From Aquabacter sp. L1I39 (lineage in GTDB: Bacteria; Pseudomonadota; Alphaproteobacteria; Rhizobiales; Xanthobacteraceae), in NCBI RefSeq assembly GCF_017742835.1, contig NZ_CP072392.1, positions 1,410,385-1,474,384 on the forward strand: a DNA stretch of 64,000 bases. The letters run 5' to 3'. Made by a program: the position numbers and the translations under genes. Positions 38,489 through 46,413 of the stretch are shown one piece after another; within the stretch, counting starts at the first letter, position 1; each line of letters opens with the position of its first letter. Below the pieces are notes generated by a model. That model made no database searches. It saw only the letters and a list, made by a program, of their open reading frames with translations, and was not told the DNA's origin.

Positions 38489-41392
38489 TTGCGTTCTGTC
38501 CTGGTTTTTTGTGTCCTTCTCCTTGCCGCCTTGCTGCCCATGCGCTCCGCCGGCGCGGTCGAGGCCGTTGCTGTGCGCCTCGATGCCAAGGTCACCGACC
38601 TTCTCCCGGCGGTCGAGCACTACAATACGGAGACCGACCGGCTCCAGATTTCCACCGTGCCAGGCACCGATGGCATCGTGCGCCGCATTGAGGTGCGGGC
38701 CTCCGATGGCGAGGCGAAAGCCCATTGGGTGGTGTTCGCCCTTTCCAACAATACCGACGAGCAGGTGGACCGGCTCATCGTCGCCCCCTTCTACCGCATG
38801 GTGGGGTCTGGGCTGTTCTGGCCGGATCTGGGCAATCGGCGCATCCTGAATTTGACGCCAAGCCAGGGCTTCAAGCCCGAGCGCCAGAGCGCGCCGGACG
38901 CGGACGTGTTCCTGGTCACCCTCGACCCCGGCAGCACCGTCACCTTCGTCGCCGAACTCACCGGCGAGAAGCTGCCCCAGCTCTATCTGTGGGAGCCGGA
39001 CGCCTTCAAGGACAAGGTGAACAGCTTCACCTTGTACCACGGCATCGTCATCGGCATTGCCGGCCTGCTCGCCTTGTTCCTGACCATCCTGTTCGTGGTG
39101 AAGGGCTCGGTGATGTTCCCGGCCGCCGCCGCGCTGGCCTGGGCGGTGCTGGGCTATATCGGCCTCGATTTCTCCTTCTGGTCGAAGGTGTTCGGCCTCT
39201 CGCCCATTGCCGAGCAGTTCTGGCGGGCCGCCGGCGAGGCGGTCCTGACCGCCACCTTGCTGGTCTTCCTGTTCGCCTATCTCAATCTCAACCGCTGGCA
39301 CGTGCGCTATGTTCACGTGGCCGCCGGCTGGCTGGTGTTCCTCGCCGCCCTGGTGGTGGTGGCGCTCCTTGATGCGCCGGTGGCGGCGGGCATTGCCCGC
39401 CTCTCGCTCTTTGCGGTGGCGGTGGCGGGCCTCGGCGTCGTGATCTGGCTGTCCCAGCATGGCTATGACCGGGCGGTTCTGATCATTCCCACCTGGCTGC
39501 TGCTGCTGGCCTGGGTGGTCATGGCCGGCCTCACGGTGGAAGCGGTGGTGACCAACGACCTGGTGGCGCCGGCCTTGTCCGGCGGCCTGGTGCTCATCGT
39601 CATGCTCATCGGTTTCACGGTGATGCAGCACGCCTTTGCCGGCCTTGGCGCGGTGCAGGGCTCCACCTCGGACCTGGAGCGCCGGGCCTTGGCGCTGGCC
39701 GGTTCCGGCCATCTGGTGTGGGACTGGGACGTGGACAGCGACCGCATCTACACCTCGCCCGAGGTGGAAGACGCCCTCGGCCTCAAGCGCCGTTCACTGG
39801 AGACCGAGGCGGCCGGCTGGCTGGAAGTGCTGCACCCCGCCGACCGCGACCGCTTCCGCGCCACCCTCGACGGCATCATCGACCAGAGGCGCGGACGCAT
39901 CGACCAGGATTTCCGCCTGCGCGCCATTGACGGCCACTATCTCACCTTCAACCTGCGCGCCCGCCCCGTGGTGGGCGCCGATGGCGAGGTGGTCCGCTGC
40001 ATCGGCACATTGGTGGACGTGACCGGCGAGCGCATCGCCGCCGAGCGCCTTTTGCATGACGCGGTGCGCGACAACCTCACCGGCCTACCCAATCGCGAGC
40101 TGTTCCTGGATCGCCTGGACCAGGCGCTGACCTTTACCCGCATCGACGACACGCTGAAGCCCACCGTCATGGTCATCGATCTCGACCGGTTCAAGCAGGT
40201 GAACGTGTCGGTGGGCATGGCCATGGCCGATTCCATCCTGCTCACCGTGGCGCGACGCATGATGCGCCTCCTGAAGCCGCAGGACACGCTGGCGCGCATT
40301 TCGGGCGACCAGTTCGGCCTCATCCTCATGTCCGAGCGCGATCCCGAGCGCATCACCACGTTTGCCGACACGCTGCGCCGCTCCCTGCGCGCGCCCATCA
40401 CCTTCGCGGACCGGGAAGTCTTCATCACCGCCTCCATCGGGCTCGTTCTGTCGGGCGGCGACCAGGCCAAGCGCACGGACGTGCTGAAGGATGCGGAACT
40501 GGCCATGTATTTCGCCAAGCGCATCGGCGGCGACCGCATCGAGGTGTTCCGTCCGGCCATGCGCCAGCAGAAGACCGACCGGGTGGCGCTGGAGGACGAC
40601 CTGCGCCATGCCCTGGAGCGCGACGAGATCCTGGTGCGCTACCAGCCCATCGTACGCCTGGACGACCGGGCCATCGGCGGCTTCGAGGCCTTCCTGCGCT
40701 GGCGACACCCCACGCTGGGCGAACTGCCCGCCGCCGAATTCCTGCCGCTGGCCGAAGAGACCGGTCTCATTCTCGACCTCGGCCTTTTCGCCCTGGAGAA
40801 GGCCGCCCGCCAGCTTGGCCAGTGGCAGCGCCTGGTGCGGGTCGACCCGCCGCTCTTCATGCATGTGAACGTCTCGTCGCGGCAATTGCTGCGGCATGAC
40901 CTGATCCAGGACCTGAAAGCCGTGCTCGCCCGCAACGTGGTGGCCGCCGGCTCCCTCAAGCTGGAAATCACCGAGGCCCTGGTGATGGAGAATCCCGAAT
41001 ATGCCGCCGTCATGCTGGCGCGCATGCGGGAACTGGGCGCGGGGCTGTGCCTCGATGACTTCGGCACCGGCCAATCGGCGCTGGCTTATCTCCAGCGCTT
41101 CCCGTTCGACAGCATCAAGATCGACCAGCGCTTCGTGCGCGACAGCGCCAAGGGCCCGGCCCGGGCCGCGCGGCCCATCATTGTCGGGTCCATCATCGAC
41201 CTGGCCCATCACCTCGGCATGGACGTGGTGGCAGAAGGCCTGGAGCGCGAGGAAGAGGCGGGCGAGATGTCCCATTTCGGCGCCGAATATGCCCAGGGCA
41301 TCCTGTTCGGCGAGCCGCTGACGGCGGACGAGTGCCGCGCCTTGTTCGAGCCGGTGCGCAGTGAGCCGCGCCGCCGGCGCACCGCCGTCTAA
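38489..41392 (+). CDS. Membrane PAS-GGDEF-EAL protein, probable c-di-GMP phosphodiesterase
   Basis: About 967 residues. A signal-like start (RSVLVFCVLLLAALLPMRSAGA) leads to a periplasmic beta-domain, then about seven membrane helices, PAS (YTSPEVEDALGLKRRSLETE), a degenerate GGDEF (RISGDQFGLIL) and an EAL domain. The EAL motif is EAF, but HVNVSSRQL, LEITEALVMEN, LDDFGTGQSAL, IKIDQ and VVAEGLE keep the metal and catalytic residues. So it probably hydrolyses c-di-GMP, with the GGDEF part regulatory. I prefer TTG 38489 (CGGAGG seven bases upstream, immediate signal peptide). ATG 38351, which overlaps the previous stop, would add 46 residues. Confidence 0.9.
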   Translation: MRSVLVFCVLLLAALLPMRSAGAVEAVAVRLDAKVTDLLPAVEHYNTETDRLQISTVPGTDGIVRRIEVRASDGEAKAHWVVFALSNNTDEQVDRLIVAPFYRMVGSGLFWPDLGNRRILNLTPSQGFKPERQSAPDADVFLVTLDPGSTVTFVAELTGEKLPQLYLWEPDAFKDKVNSFTLYHGIVIGIAGLLALFLTILFVVKGSVMFPAAAALAWAVLGYIGLDFSFWSKVFGLSPIAEQFWRAAGEAVLTATLLVFLFAYLNLNRWHVRYVHVAAGWLVFLAALVVVALLDAPVAAGIARLSLFAVAVAGLGVVIWLSQHGYDRAVLIIPTWLLLLAWVVMAGLTVEAVVTNDLVAPALSGGLVLIVMLIGFTVMQHAFAGLGAVQGSTSDLERRALALAGSGHLVWDWDVDSDRIYTSPEVEDALGLKRRSLETEAAGWLEVLHPADRDRFRATLDGIIDQRRGRIDQDFRLRAIDGHYLTFNLRARPVVGADGEVVRCIGTLVDVTGERIAAERLLHDAVRDNLTGLPNRELFLDRLDQALTFTRIDDTLKPTVMVIDLDRFKQVNVSVGMAMADSILLTVARRMMRLLKPQDTLARISGDQFGLILMSERDPERITTFADTLRRSLRAPITFADREVFITASIGLVLSGGDQAKRTDVLKDAELAMYFAKRIGGDRIEVFRPAMRQQKTDRVALEDDLRHALERDEILVRYQPIVRLDDRAIGGFEAFLRWRHPTLGELPAAEFLPLAEETGLILDLGLFALEKAARQLGQWQRLVRVDPPLFMHVNVSSRQLLRHDLIQDLKAVLARNVVAAGSLKLEITEALVMENPEYAAVMLARMRELGAGLCLDDFGTGQSALAYLQRFPFDSIKIDQRFVRDSAKGPARAARPIIVGSIIDLAHHLGMDVVAEGLEREEEAGEMSHFGAEYAQGILFGEPLTADECRALFEPVRSEPRRRRTAV

Positions 41393-41425
41393 GCGGGGCG
41401 TCTGCTGCGGAGTACGGCGATGCCG

Positions 41426-42043
41426 TCAGGCGTGCCCGGCCTCCGAGGAGAGCATGGCAAGGTCGATGCCGAGCTTGCGCAGCGCCAGATCATACTTGGT
41501 CTCGATGCTGGTGCCGAACACGAGATCGGGATCGGCCGGGCAATGCAGCCAACCATTGGCCTGGATCTCGGTCTCCAGCTGCCCTGGCGCCCATCCCGCA
41601 TAGCCGAGTGCCAAGACCGCACTGGACGGGCCGCGCCCGCCGGCAATGGCTTTCAGAATGTCGAGAGTCGCCGTCAGGCAAATGCCGCCATCGATGGGCA
41701 GTGTCGAATTTTCGATGAAGAAATCGGAGCTGTGGAGCACGAAGCCCCGGCCCGTCTCCACCGGCCCGCCGCGCAGCACACGCACGTCCCCCACCGCCTT
41801 GGGCAGGAGGATGCGGTCGGAGGCGGGCACCACGTCGAGCTGCACCAGAAGGTCGCGGAAATCGATATTGGGCGCGGGCTGGTTCACCACGATCCCCATG
41901 GCCCCCTCTTCGGAATGGGCGCACAGATAGATCAGCGTCCGGGAGAAGCGCTCGTCCTGCATGGACGGCATGGCGATCAGCATCTTCCCGTCGAGATAGT
42001 CCCGCGGGTGGTCGGCCGAGAGCATCTTCAAATCGTCCGTCAT
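41426..42043 (-). CDS. YqgE/AlgH family protein
   Basis: 205 residues. [55 protein letters not shown] and [16 protein letters not shown] are the conserved blocks. Members (UPF0301) are widespread; AlgH affects alginate regulation in Pseudomonas, but the biochemical role is unsettled. ATG 42043 is the natural start. It is convergent with the GGDEF/EAL gene and divergent from the DsbD-like gene. Confidence 0.95.
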   Translation of the reverse strand: MTDDLKMLSADHPRDYLDGKMLIAMPSMQDERFSRTLIYLCAHSEEGAMGIVVNQPAPNIDFRDLLVQLDVVPASDRILLPKAVGDVRVLRGGPVETGRGFVLHSSDFFIENSTLPIDGGICLTATLDILKAIAGGRGPSSAVLALGYAGWAPGQLETEIQANGWLHCPADPDLVFGTSIETKYDLALRKLGIDLAMLSSEAGHA

Positions 42044-42181
42044 GGAGAAAGCCTAGCGCGGAGGGGCTCGTTTGCAAACGCCGAACCCTCGGGCCGCGAT
42101 CCCCGCATGCTGTTTCGCCGCACCCGTCACGGGAAAGTGCACGCCCGCCCTTTGCAAGCCCGGCGCAGCCGCGATAGGGGC

Positions 42182-43039
42182 ATGAGCATGATCCGCGCCG
42201 CCTCCCTTGCCGCCTTCCTTGCCGGCCTCTTTGGCCTCGGCCTTGCTGCCGTCCTGGTCCTGTTCGCGCCCCCCGCTCGGGCGGCGGAAACCCCGTTCGC
42301 CCGCACCCAGGGCGCCGAAGTGCGGCTGCTGGCGGGCGCGGTGAAGGACGGCGCGCTGGAGGCAGGCGTCGAAATCCGGCTCGCGCCCGGCTGGAAGACC
42401 TATTGGCGCTATCCCGGCGACAGCGGCATCCCGCCCCGGTTCGATTGGTCCAATTCCCGCAACGTCTCGGGCGTCACGGTCGCCTTCCCCGCGCCGCGCC
42501 GCTTTTCCGACGGCGGCGGGGGATATTCCGTCGGCTATAAGGGGTCGGTGGTGCTGCCGGTGCGCGTGGCGCTGACCGATCCGGCCAGGGCCACCCGCCT
42601 TGACCTTTCTTTGGATTTCGCGGTTTGCGACGCCCTGTGCGTGCCGGCCCACGTACAGATCTCGCTCGACGTGCCCCCCGGCGGCGGGGATGAACCCGGC
42701 CTTGCCTTCGCGGCCGCCGCACTCCCGGTCAAGACGCCACTGGGCGCGCCCGGCTCGCTCGGCATACAGGCGGTGTCCGTGGACACCTCACAGGCGCCAC
42801 CCGTGGTGGTGGTGAAGGCGCGCGGCGGACCCAAGGCGGACCTGTTCGCGGAGGGGCCGACCGAAGCCTGGGCCCTGCCGCTTCCCAGCCGCGAAGAGGC
42901 CGCCGACGGCAGCCTCACCTTCCGCTTCGCCCTCGACGGACTGCCCAAGGATGCCACTTGGCCGGGCGCGATGTTGCGCCTCACGCTGTCCGAGCAGGGC
43001 AAGGCCATCGAGACGCAGGTTCCGCTCCAGCAGCCCTGA
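42182..43039 (+). CDS. Stand-alone DsbD-alpha-like thiol domain protein
   Basis: 285 residues. A signal peptide or anchor (1-34, ends PPARAAE) precedes an immunoglobulin-like DsbD N-terminal domain: APGWKTYWRYPGDSGIPPRF, VTVAFPAPRRF, and the cysteine pair in FAVCDALCVPAH (Cys149, Cys153). A second beta-rich half follows (about 175-285). The membrane and thioredoxin parts of DsbD are absent. It probably accepts electrons in the periplasm from a CcdA/ScsB-type protein encoded elsewhere. ATG 42182; a second ATG lies two codons later. Confidence 0.87.
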   Translation: MSMIRAASLAAFLAGLFGLGLAAVLVLFAPPARAAETPFARTQGAEVRLLAGAVKDGALEAGVEIRLAPGWKTYWRYPGDSGIPPRFDWSNSRNVSGVTVAFPAPRRFSDGGGGYSVGYKGSVVLPVRVALTDPARATRLDLSLDFAVCDALCVPAHVQISLDVPPGGGDEPGLAFAAAALPVKTPLGAPGSLGIQAVSVDTSQAPPVVVVKARGGPKADLFAEGPTEAWALPLPSREEAADGSLTFRFALDGLPKDATWPGAMLRLTLSEQGKAIETQVPLQQP

Positions 43040-43168
43040 CCACGCACGGACGCGATCTGCGCTTTTCTCCTCCGTAAATGTCCCTATCCTGCGCGCGGCT
43101 CGCGCGGCACTTACCGCCGCGCGGCACCCGGCCGCGCTAGGGCCGGAGACCCATTAGCGGAGCAAGAG

Positions 43169-43654
43169 ATGCCCATCCAAGTCGGCGACACCCTCCCGTC
43201 CGTGACCTTCCGCGTCGGCACCGAAGACGGACCGGTGCCGAAGACCACCGAGGAAATCTTCAAGGGCAAGCGCGTGGTGCTGTTCGCGGTGCCGGGCGCC
43301 TTCACCCCCACCTGCCACAAGAATCACCTGCCGGGCTATGTGGCGCGCGCGGACGAGATCAAGGCGAAGGGCATCGACACCATCGCCGTGGTGGCGGTGA
43401 ATGATCCCTTCGTGATGAGCGCCTGGGAAAAGGCGTCCGGGGCTGACGGCAAGGTGCTGTTCCTGTCGGACGGCAATGGCGACTTCGCCAAGGCCGTGGA
43501 CCTGACCTTCGACGGCGGCATGGCGGGCCTCGGCATTCGCGCCAAGCGCTTCTCCATGCTGGTGGAAGACGGCGTGGTGAAGTCCCTTAATGTGGAGGAC
43601 GTGCCCTCCAAGGCGGACGTCTCCAGCGCCCAGACCATGCTCGGCCAGATCTGA
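43169..43654 (+). CDS. Peroxiredoxin, Prx5 type
   Basis: 161 residues. The peroxidatic site PGAFTPTC (Pro42, Thr46, Cys49) has the Prx5 form, and IRAKRFSMLVEDGVVKSLNVE is typical of the family. No other cysteine is present, so it works as a 1-Cys enzyme needing an external thiol such as glutathione/glutaredoxin. It reduces alkyl hydroperoxides and H2O2 in the cytoplasm. It lies 129 bases after the DsbD-like gene. Confidence 0.95.
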   Translation: MPIQVGDTLPSVTFRVGTEDGPVPKTTEEIFKGKRVVLFAVPGAFTPTCHKNHLPGYVARADEIKAKGIDTIAVVAVNDPFVMSAWEKASGADGKVLFLSDGNGDFAKAVDLTFDGGMAGLGIRAKRFSMLVEDGVVKSLNVEDVPSKADVSSAQTMLGQI

Positions 43655-43661
43655 CCGCTCC

Positions 43662-43686
43662 CGCCCGCCGGCAGTGCTGGCGGGCG
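43662..43686. terminator. Hairpin between peroxiredoxin and DUF465 genes
   Basis: CGCCCGCC / GGCGGGCG (eight pairs) extended inward by GC pairs around AGT, filling the 42-base gap between convergent genes. There is no T-run. Confidence 0.55.
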
Positions 43687-43696
43687 CCCTCCGCCG

Positions 43697-43903
43697 TCAG
43701 GCAATGATGTCGGGAAAAAGCTGGTCCTCCAGATGGCTGATCTTGTCCTTCAGCTGCAGCTTGCGCTTCTTGAGACGCTGGATTTGCAGCACATCGGAGC
43801 CCGACACGGCGGTGAGGGCGTCGATGGCCACGTCCAGGTCGCGATGCTCCTGCCGCAGGCGCTCCAGCAGCAGCTTCAGATCCCGTTCCTCGTCACTGGT
43901 CAT
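43697..43903 (-). CDS. YdcH/DUF465 family small protein (copy A)
   Basis: 68 residues forming a helical hairpin: LKLLLERLRQEHRDLDVAIDAL, a turn at VSGSDVLQI, and QRLKKRKLQLKDKISHLEDQL, the DUF465 signature. The tail is FPDIIA. Function is unknown; the coiled-coil character suggests protein-protein contacts. It is divergent from a second DUF465 gene 207 bases away. Confidence 0.9.
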   Translation of the reverse strand: MTSDEERDLKLLLERLRQEHRDLDVAIDALTAVSGSDVLQIQRLKKRKLQLKDKISHLEDQLFPDIIA

Positions 43904-44110
43904 TCAAGAATCCGCCACGCCCGGAAGAGGCTGTCTTCAGCGAATATCGCACGGGGACGCGCGCCCGCAAGCCACTCCGCATCACCCACGGCGCCGCACC
44001 GACACGCAAGCGTGATCCGCCCCTGCTGCACTGCATCATAAGTCGGCCATCGACTCTTCGCCGCCTCCATGACAGACTGATGTCCGTTGCAGACAGGGAG
44101 AGACGAAAGC

Positions 44111-44290
44111 ATGTCCGTCCAGTCGCACATTGCAGAGCTTGAGCGTCGTCACGCAGCTCTCGACACGGAACTGAGCCGTGAACTCCAACGCCCGGCCACC
44201 GATCCCACGCGGATCGCCGAATTGAAGCGTAAGAAGCTCGTCCTGAAGGACCAGATCACCCGGCTTCGAGGAGACAGCACCGTACATTGA
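44111..44290 (+). CDS. YdcH/DUF465 family small protein (copy B)
   Basis: 59 residues: HIAELERRHAALDTELSREL, then RIAELKRKKLVLKDQITRLRG, the same helical hairpin as copy A. ATG 44111 follows a GGGAGAGACGAAAG purine stretch; an ATG-less extension upstream is not needed. A structured region follows it and precedes the ABC-F gene. Function unknown. Confidence 0.88.
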   Translation: MSVQSHIAELERRHAALDTELSRELQRPATDPTRIAELKRKKLVLKDQITRLRGDSTVH

Positions 44291-44313
44291 GCACAGCGCA
44301 GCCGTCCTACCGG

Positions 44314-44461
44314 CGCGCGTCCTGTCCCTGAGGGGAGGCTACGTCGCCCCATAACGTGATGGGACGCAGGTTCGGATGTCCGGTACTTCACGGGTGCGCC
44401 TCGGTTGACGTAGGGGAGAGTCCTGCAACACCTTTACCCCTCGTCGCGAGCCCGGTGCGCG
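44314..44461 (+). ncRNA. Candidate structured RNA (or structured leader of the ABC-F gene)
   Basis: Three properly nested helices can be drawn: CGCGCGTC (44314-44321) with GGTGCGCG (44454-44461), two pairs of which are G-U; GAGGGG (44330-44335) with CCCCTC (44437-44442); and CTACGTC (44339-44345) with GACGTAG (44407-44413). Inside lies CCCAT-AACGTG-ATGGG (44348-44363). No reading frame of merit covers it. It could be a small RNA or the 5' leader of the downstream gene. I cannot match it to a named family; some words recall 6S RNA but the spacing does not fit. Strand is inferred from neighbours. Confidence 0.3.
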
Positions 44462-44517
44462 TGTGAAGTTTGCGCGTGAGTGTTCCATCTGCGCCCAAAT
44501 GCCTTTAAGCGGGCGCC

Positions 44518-46338
44518 ATGGCTCCTCCGCTCATCCAGCTCCAGGACATTCACCTGCGCTTTGGCGCGACCCCGCTGCTCGACGGCGCCGACCTCGCGGT
44601 CTCACCGGAGGATCGGTTGTGCCTCGTGGGGCGCAATGGCTCCGGCAAGTCCACCTTGCTGAAGGTGGCTGCCGGGCTCATTGAACCCGATTCCGGCACC
44701 CGCTTCTTCCAGCCGGGCGCGACCGTGCGATACCTGCCGCAAGAGCCGGACTTTTCTGGCGTTGCGACCACGCTGGCCTATGTGGAGGCTGGCCTCGGAC
44801 CGGGCGACGATCCCTATCGCGCCCGGTACCTGCTTGAACAATTGGGCCTTACCGGCGAGGAAGACCCCTCGCGGCTGTCCGGCGGCGAGGCGCGGCGCGC
44901 GGCGCTTGCCCGTGTGCTTGCGCCCGAGCCTGACGTGCTGCTCCTGGACGAGCCCACCAACCATCTGGATCTGCCGGCCATCGAGTGGCTGGAAAGCGAG
45001 CTCAAGTCCCTGCGCTCGGCCCTCGTGGTCATCAGCCATGACCGCCGCTTCCTGGAAACTCTGTCCCGCGCCACCGTCTGGCTCGACCGGGGCACCACGC
45101 GGCGCCTCGACCAGGGCTTCGGCAAGTTCGAGGCCTGGCGCGACGACGTGCTCGAACAGGAAGAAACCGACCGCCACAAGCTCGACCGCAAGATCGTCGC
45201 GGAGCTCGACTGGTTGCGCTACGGCGTCACCGCGCGCCGCAAGCGCAATGTGCGCCGCCTCGGCCTCTTGCAGTCCATGCGCAAGGACCGCCGGGAAGAG
45301 CGCCGTTCCCAGGGAAATGTGAAGATCACGGTGAGCGAGGCGGACACCTCCGGCAAGCTGGTGATCGAGGCCAAGGGCATCTCCAAGACGTTCGGCGACA
45401 CGCCGGTGGTTAAGGAGTTCTCCACCCGAATCCTACGTGGCGACCGCGTCGGCATCGTCGGCCCCAATGGCGCCGGCAAGACGACGCTCCTCAAAATGCT
45501 GATCGGCGACCTGAAGCCCGACACCGGTACGGTGAAGATTGGCGCAAACCTCGAAATCGCCTCTCTCGACCAGCGCCGCAGCGCGCTCGACCCCGAGGCC
45601 ACATTGCGCGATGCGCTCACCGGCGGTGGGTCTGACCAAGTGATGGTGGGTGGCGTGCCCAAGCATGTGATGGGCTATCTCAAGGACTTCCTGTTCACCC
45701 CCGAACAGGCCAATTCGCCCCTGCGCGTGCTGTCCGGCGGCGAACGCGCCCGGCTCATGCTGGCGCGCGCCCTTGCCCTTCCCTCCAACATGCTGGTGCT
45801 GGACGAGCCCACAAACGATCTCGACCTGGAAACCCTCGATCTGCTCCAGGAAATGGTGGCCGACTATCCCGGCACCGTCCTTCTGGTGAGCCATGACCGC
45901 GACTTCCTGGACCGCACCGTTTCCTCGGTGATCGTGGCCGAAGGCGAAGGCGTGTTCCGGGAATATGCGGGCGGCTATTCGGACATGGTCGGCCAGCGCG
46001 GGCGGGGTGTGGAGACAAAGGGGAAGGGCGACAGCCGCGCCCCGGCAAAGGCCGAGGTCCGCGCCGAAAAGGCGCCGGCCAAGCCGGACGCAGAGAAGAA
46101 GCGGCGCCTCACCTTCCACGAGCAGCACGCGCTTAAGACCCTGCCGCAGACCATGGAGAAGCTGCAAAGCGAGATCGCCAGGCTCGGTGCCCTGCTCGCC
46201 GATCCCCAGCTCTACGCCAAGGATCCGGCCAAGTTCGAGCGCACGTCGAGCGCTCTCGGCAAGGCGCAGTCAGACCTTGAGGCTGCCGAGGAGGAATGGC
46301 TCCGCCTGGAAATCCTGCGGGAGGAAGCGGGGGGCTGA
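44518..46338 (+). CDS. uup: ABC-F ATPase, Uup type
   Basis: 606 residues with two ATPase domains and no membrane part. Domain 1: Walker A GRNGSGKST, signature LSGGEARR, Walker B VLLLDEPTNHLDL. Domain 2 (from about 285): GPNGAGKTT, LSGGERAR, LVLDEPTNDLDL. A linker with KRNVRRLGLLQSMRKDRREE separates them. The C-terminal extension (about 510-606) is Ala/Lys-rich and then coiled coil, the Uup DNA/ribosome-binding tail. Uup proteins act on ribosomes and affect genome stability. ATG 44518 lies directly behind the structured stretch. Confidence 0.92.
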   Translation: MAPPLIQLQDIHLRFGATPLLDGADLAVSPEDRLCLVGRNGSGKSTLLKVAAGLIEPDSGTRFFQPGATVRYLPQEPDFSGVATTLAYVEAGLGPGDDPYRARYLLEQLGLTGEEDPSRLSGGEARRAALARVLAPEPDVLLLDEPTNHLDLPAIEWLESELKSLRSALVVISHDRRFLETLSRATVWLDRGTTRRLDQGFGKFEAWRDDVLEQEETDRHKLDRKIVAELDWLRYGVTARRKRNVRRLGLLQSMRKDRREERRSQGNVKITVSEADTSGKLVIEAKGISKTFGDTPVVKEFSTRILRGDRVGIVGPNGAGKTTLLKMLIGDLKPDTGTVKIGANLEIASLDQRRSALDPEATLRDALTGGGSDQVMVGGVPKHVMGYLKDFLFTPEQANSPLRVLSGGERARLMLARALALPSNMLVLDEPTNDLDLETLDLLQEMVADYPGTVLLVSHDRDFLDRTVSSVIVAEGEGVFREYAGGYSDMVGQRGRGVETKGKGDSRAPAKAEVRAEKAPAKPDAEKKRRLTFHEQHALKTLPQTMEKLQSEIARLGALLADPQLYAKDPAKFERTSSALGKAQSDLEAAEEEWLRLEILREEAGG

Positions 46339-46413
46339 AGGTCCGGACGCGGCGCGCTCCTGACCGATGGATGGCACCTCATGGATGGCAGCTCAGCGGC
46401 CATGAGGACTGTC

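Noticed and set aside
38042..39712. 556-codon minus-strand frame opposite the quinone oxidoreductase and GGDEF/EAL genes
   Set aside because: Spans two real genes on the other strand; translation is low-complexity His/Gly/Glu.
43900..44130. 76-codon minus-strand frame between the two DUF465 genes, MCDWTDMLSS start
   Set aside because: Overlaps both DUF465 genes, has no ribosome site and no recognisable fold; the region is better explained as a divergent promoter.
44291..44517. 6S RNA or 4.5S (SRP) RNA at the structured region
   Set aside because: Words such as GTCCCTGAG and GCGCCTCGGTT recall 6S, but spacing and the central-bubble layout do not fit, and the SRP tetraloop motif is absent; kept only as an unnamed candidate.
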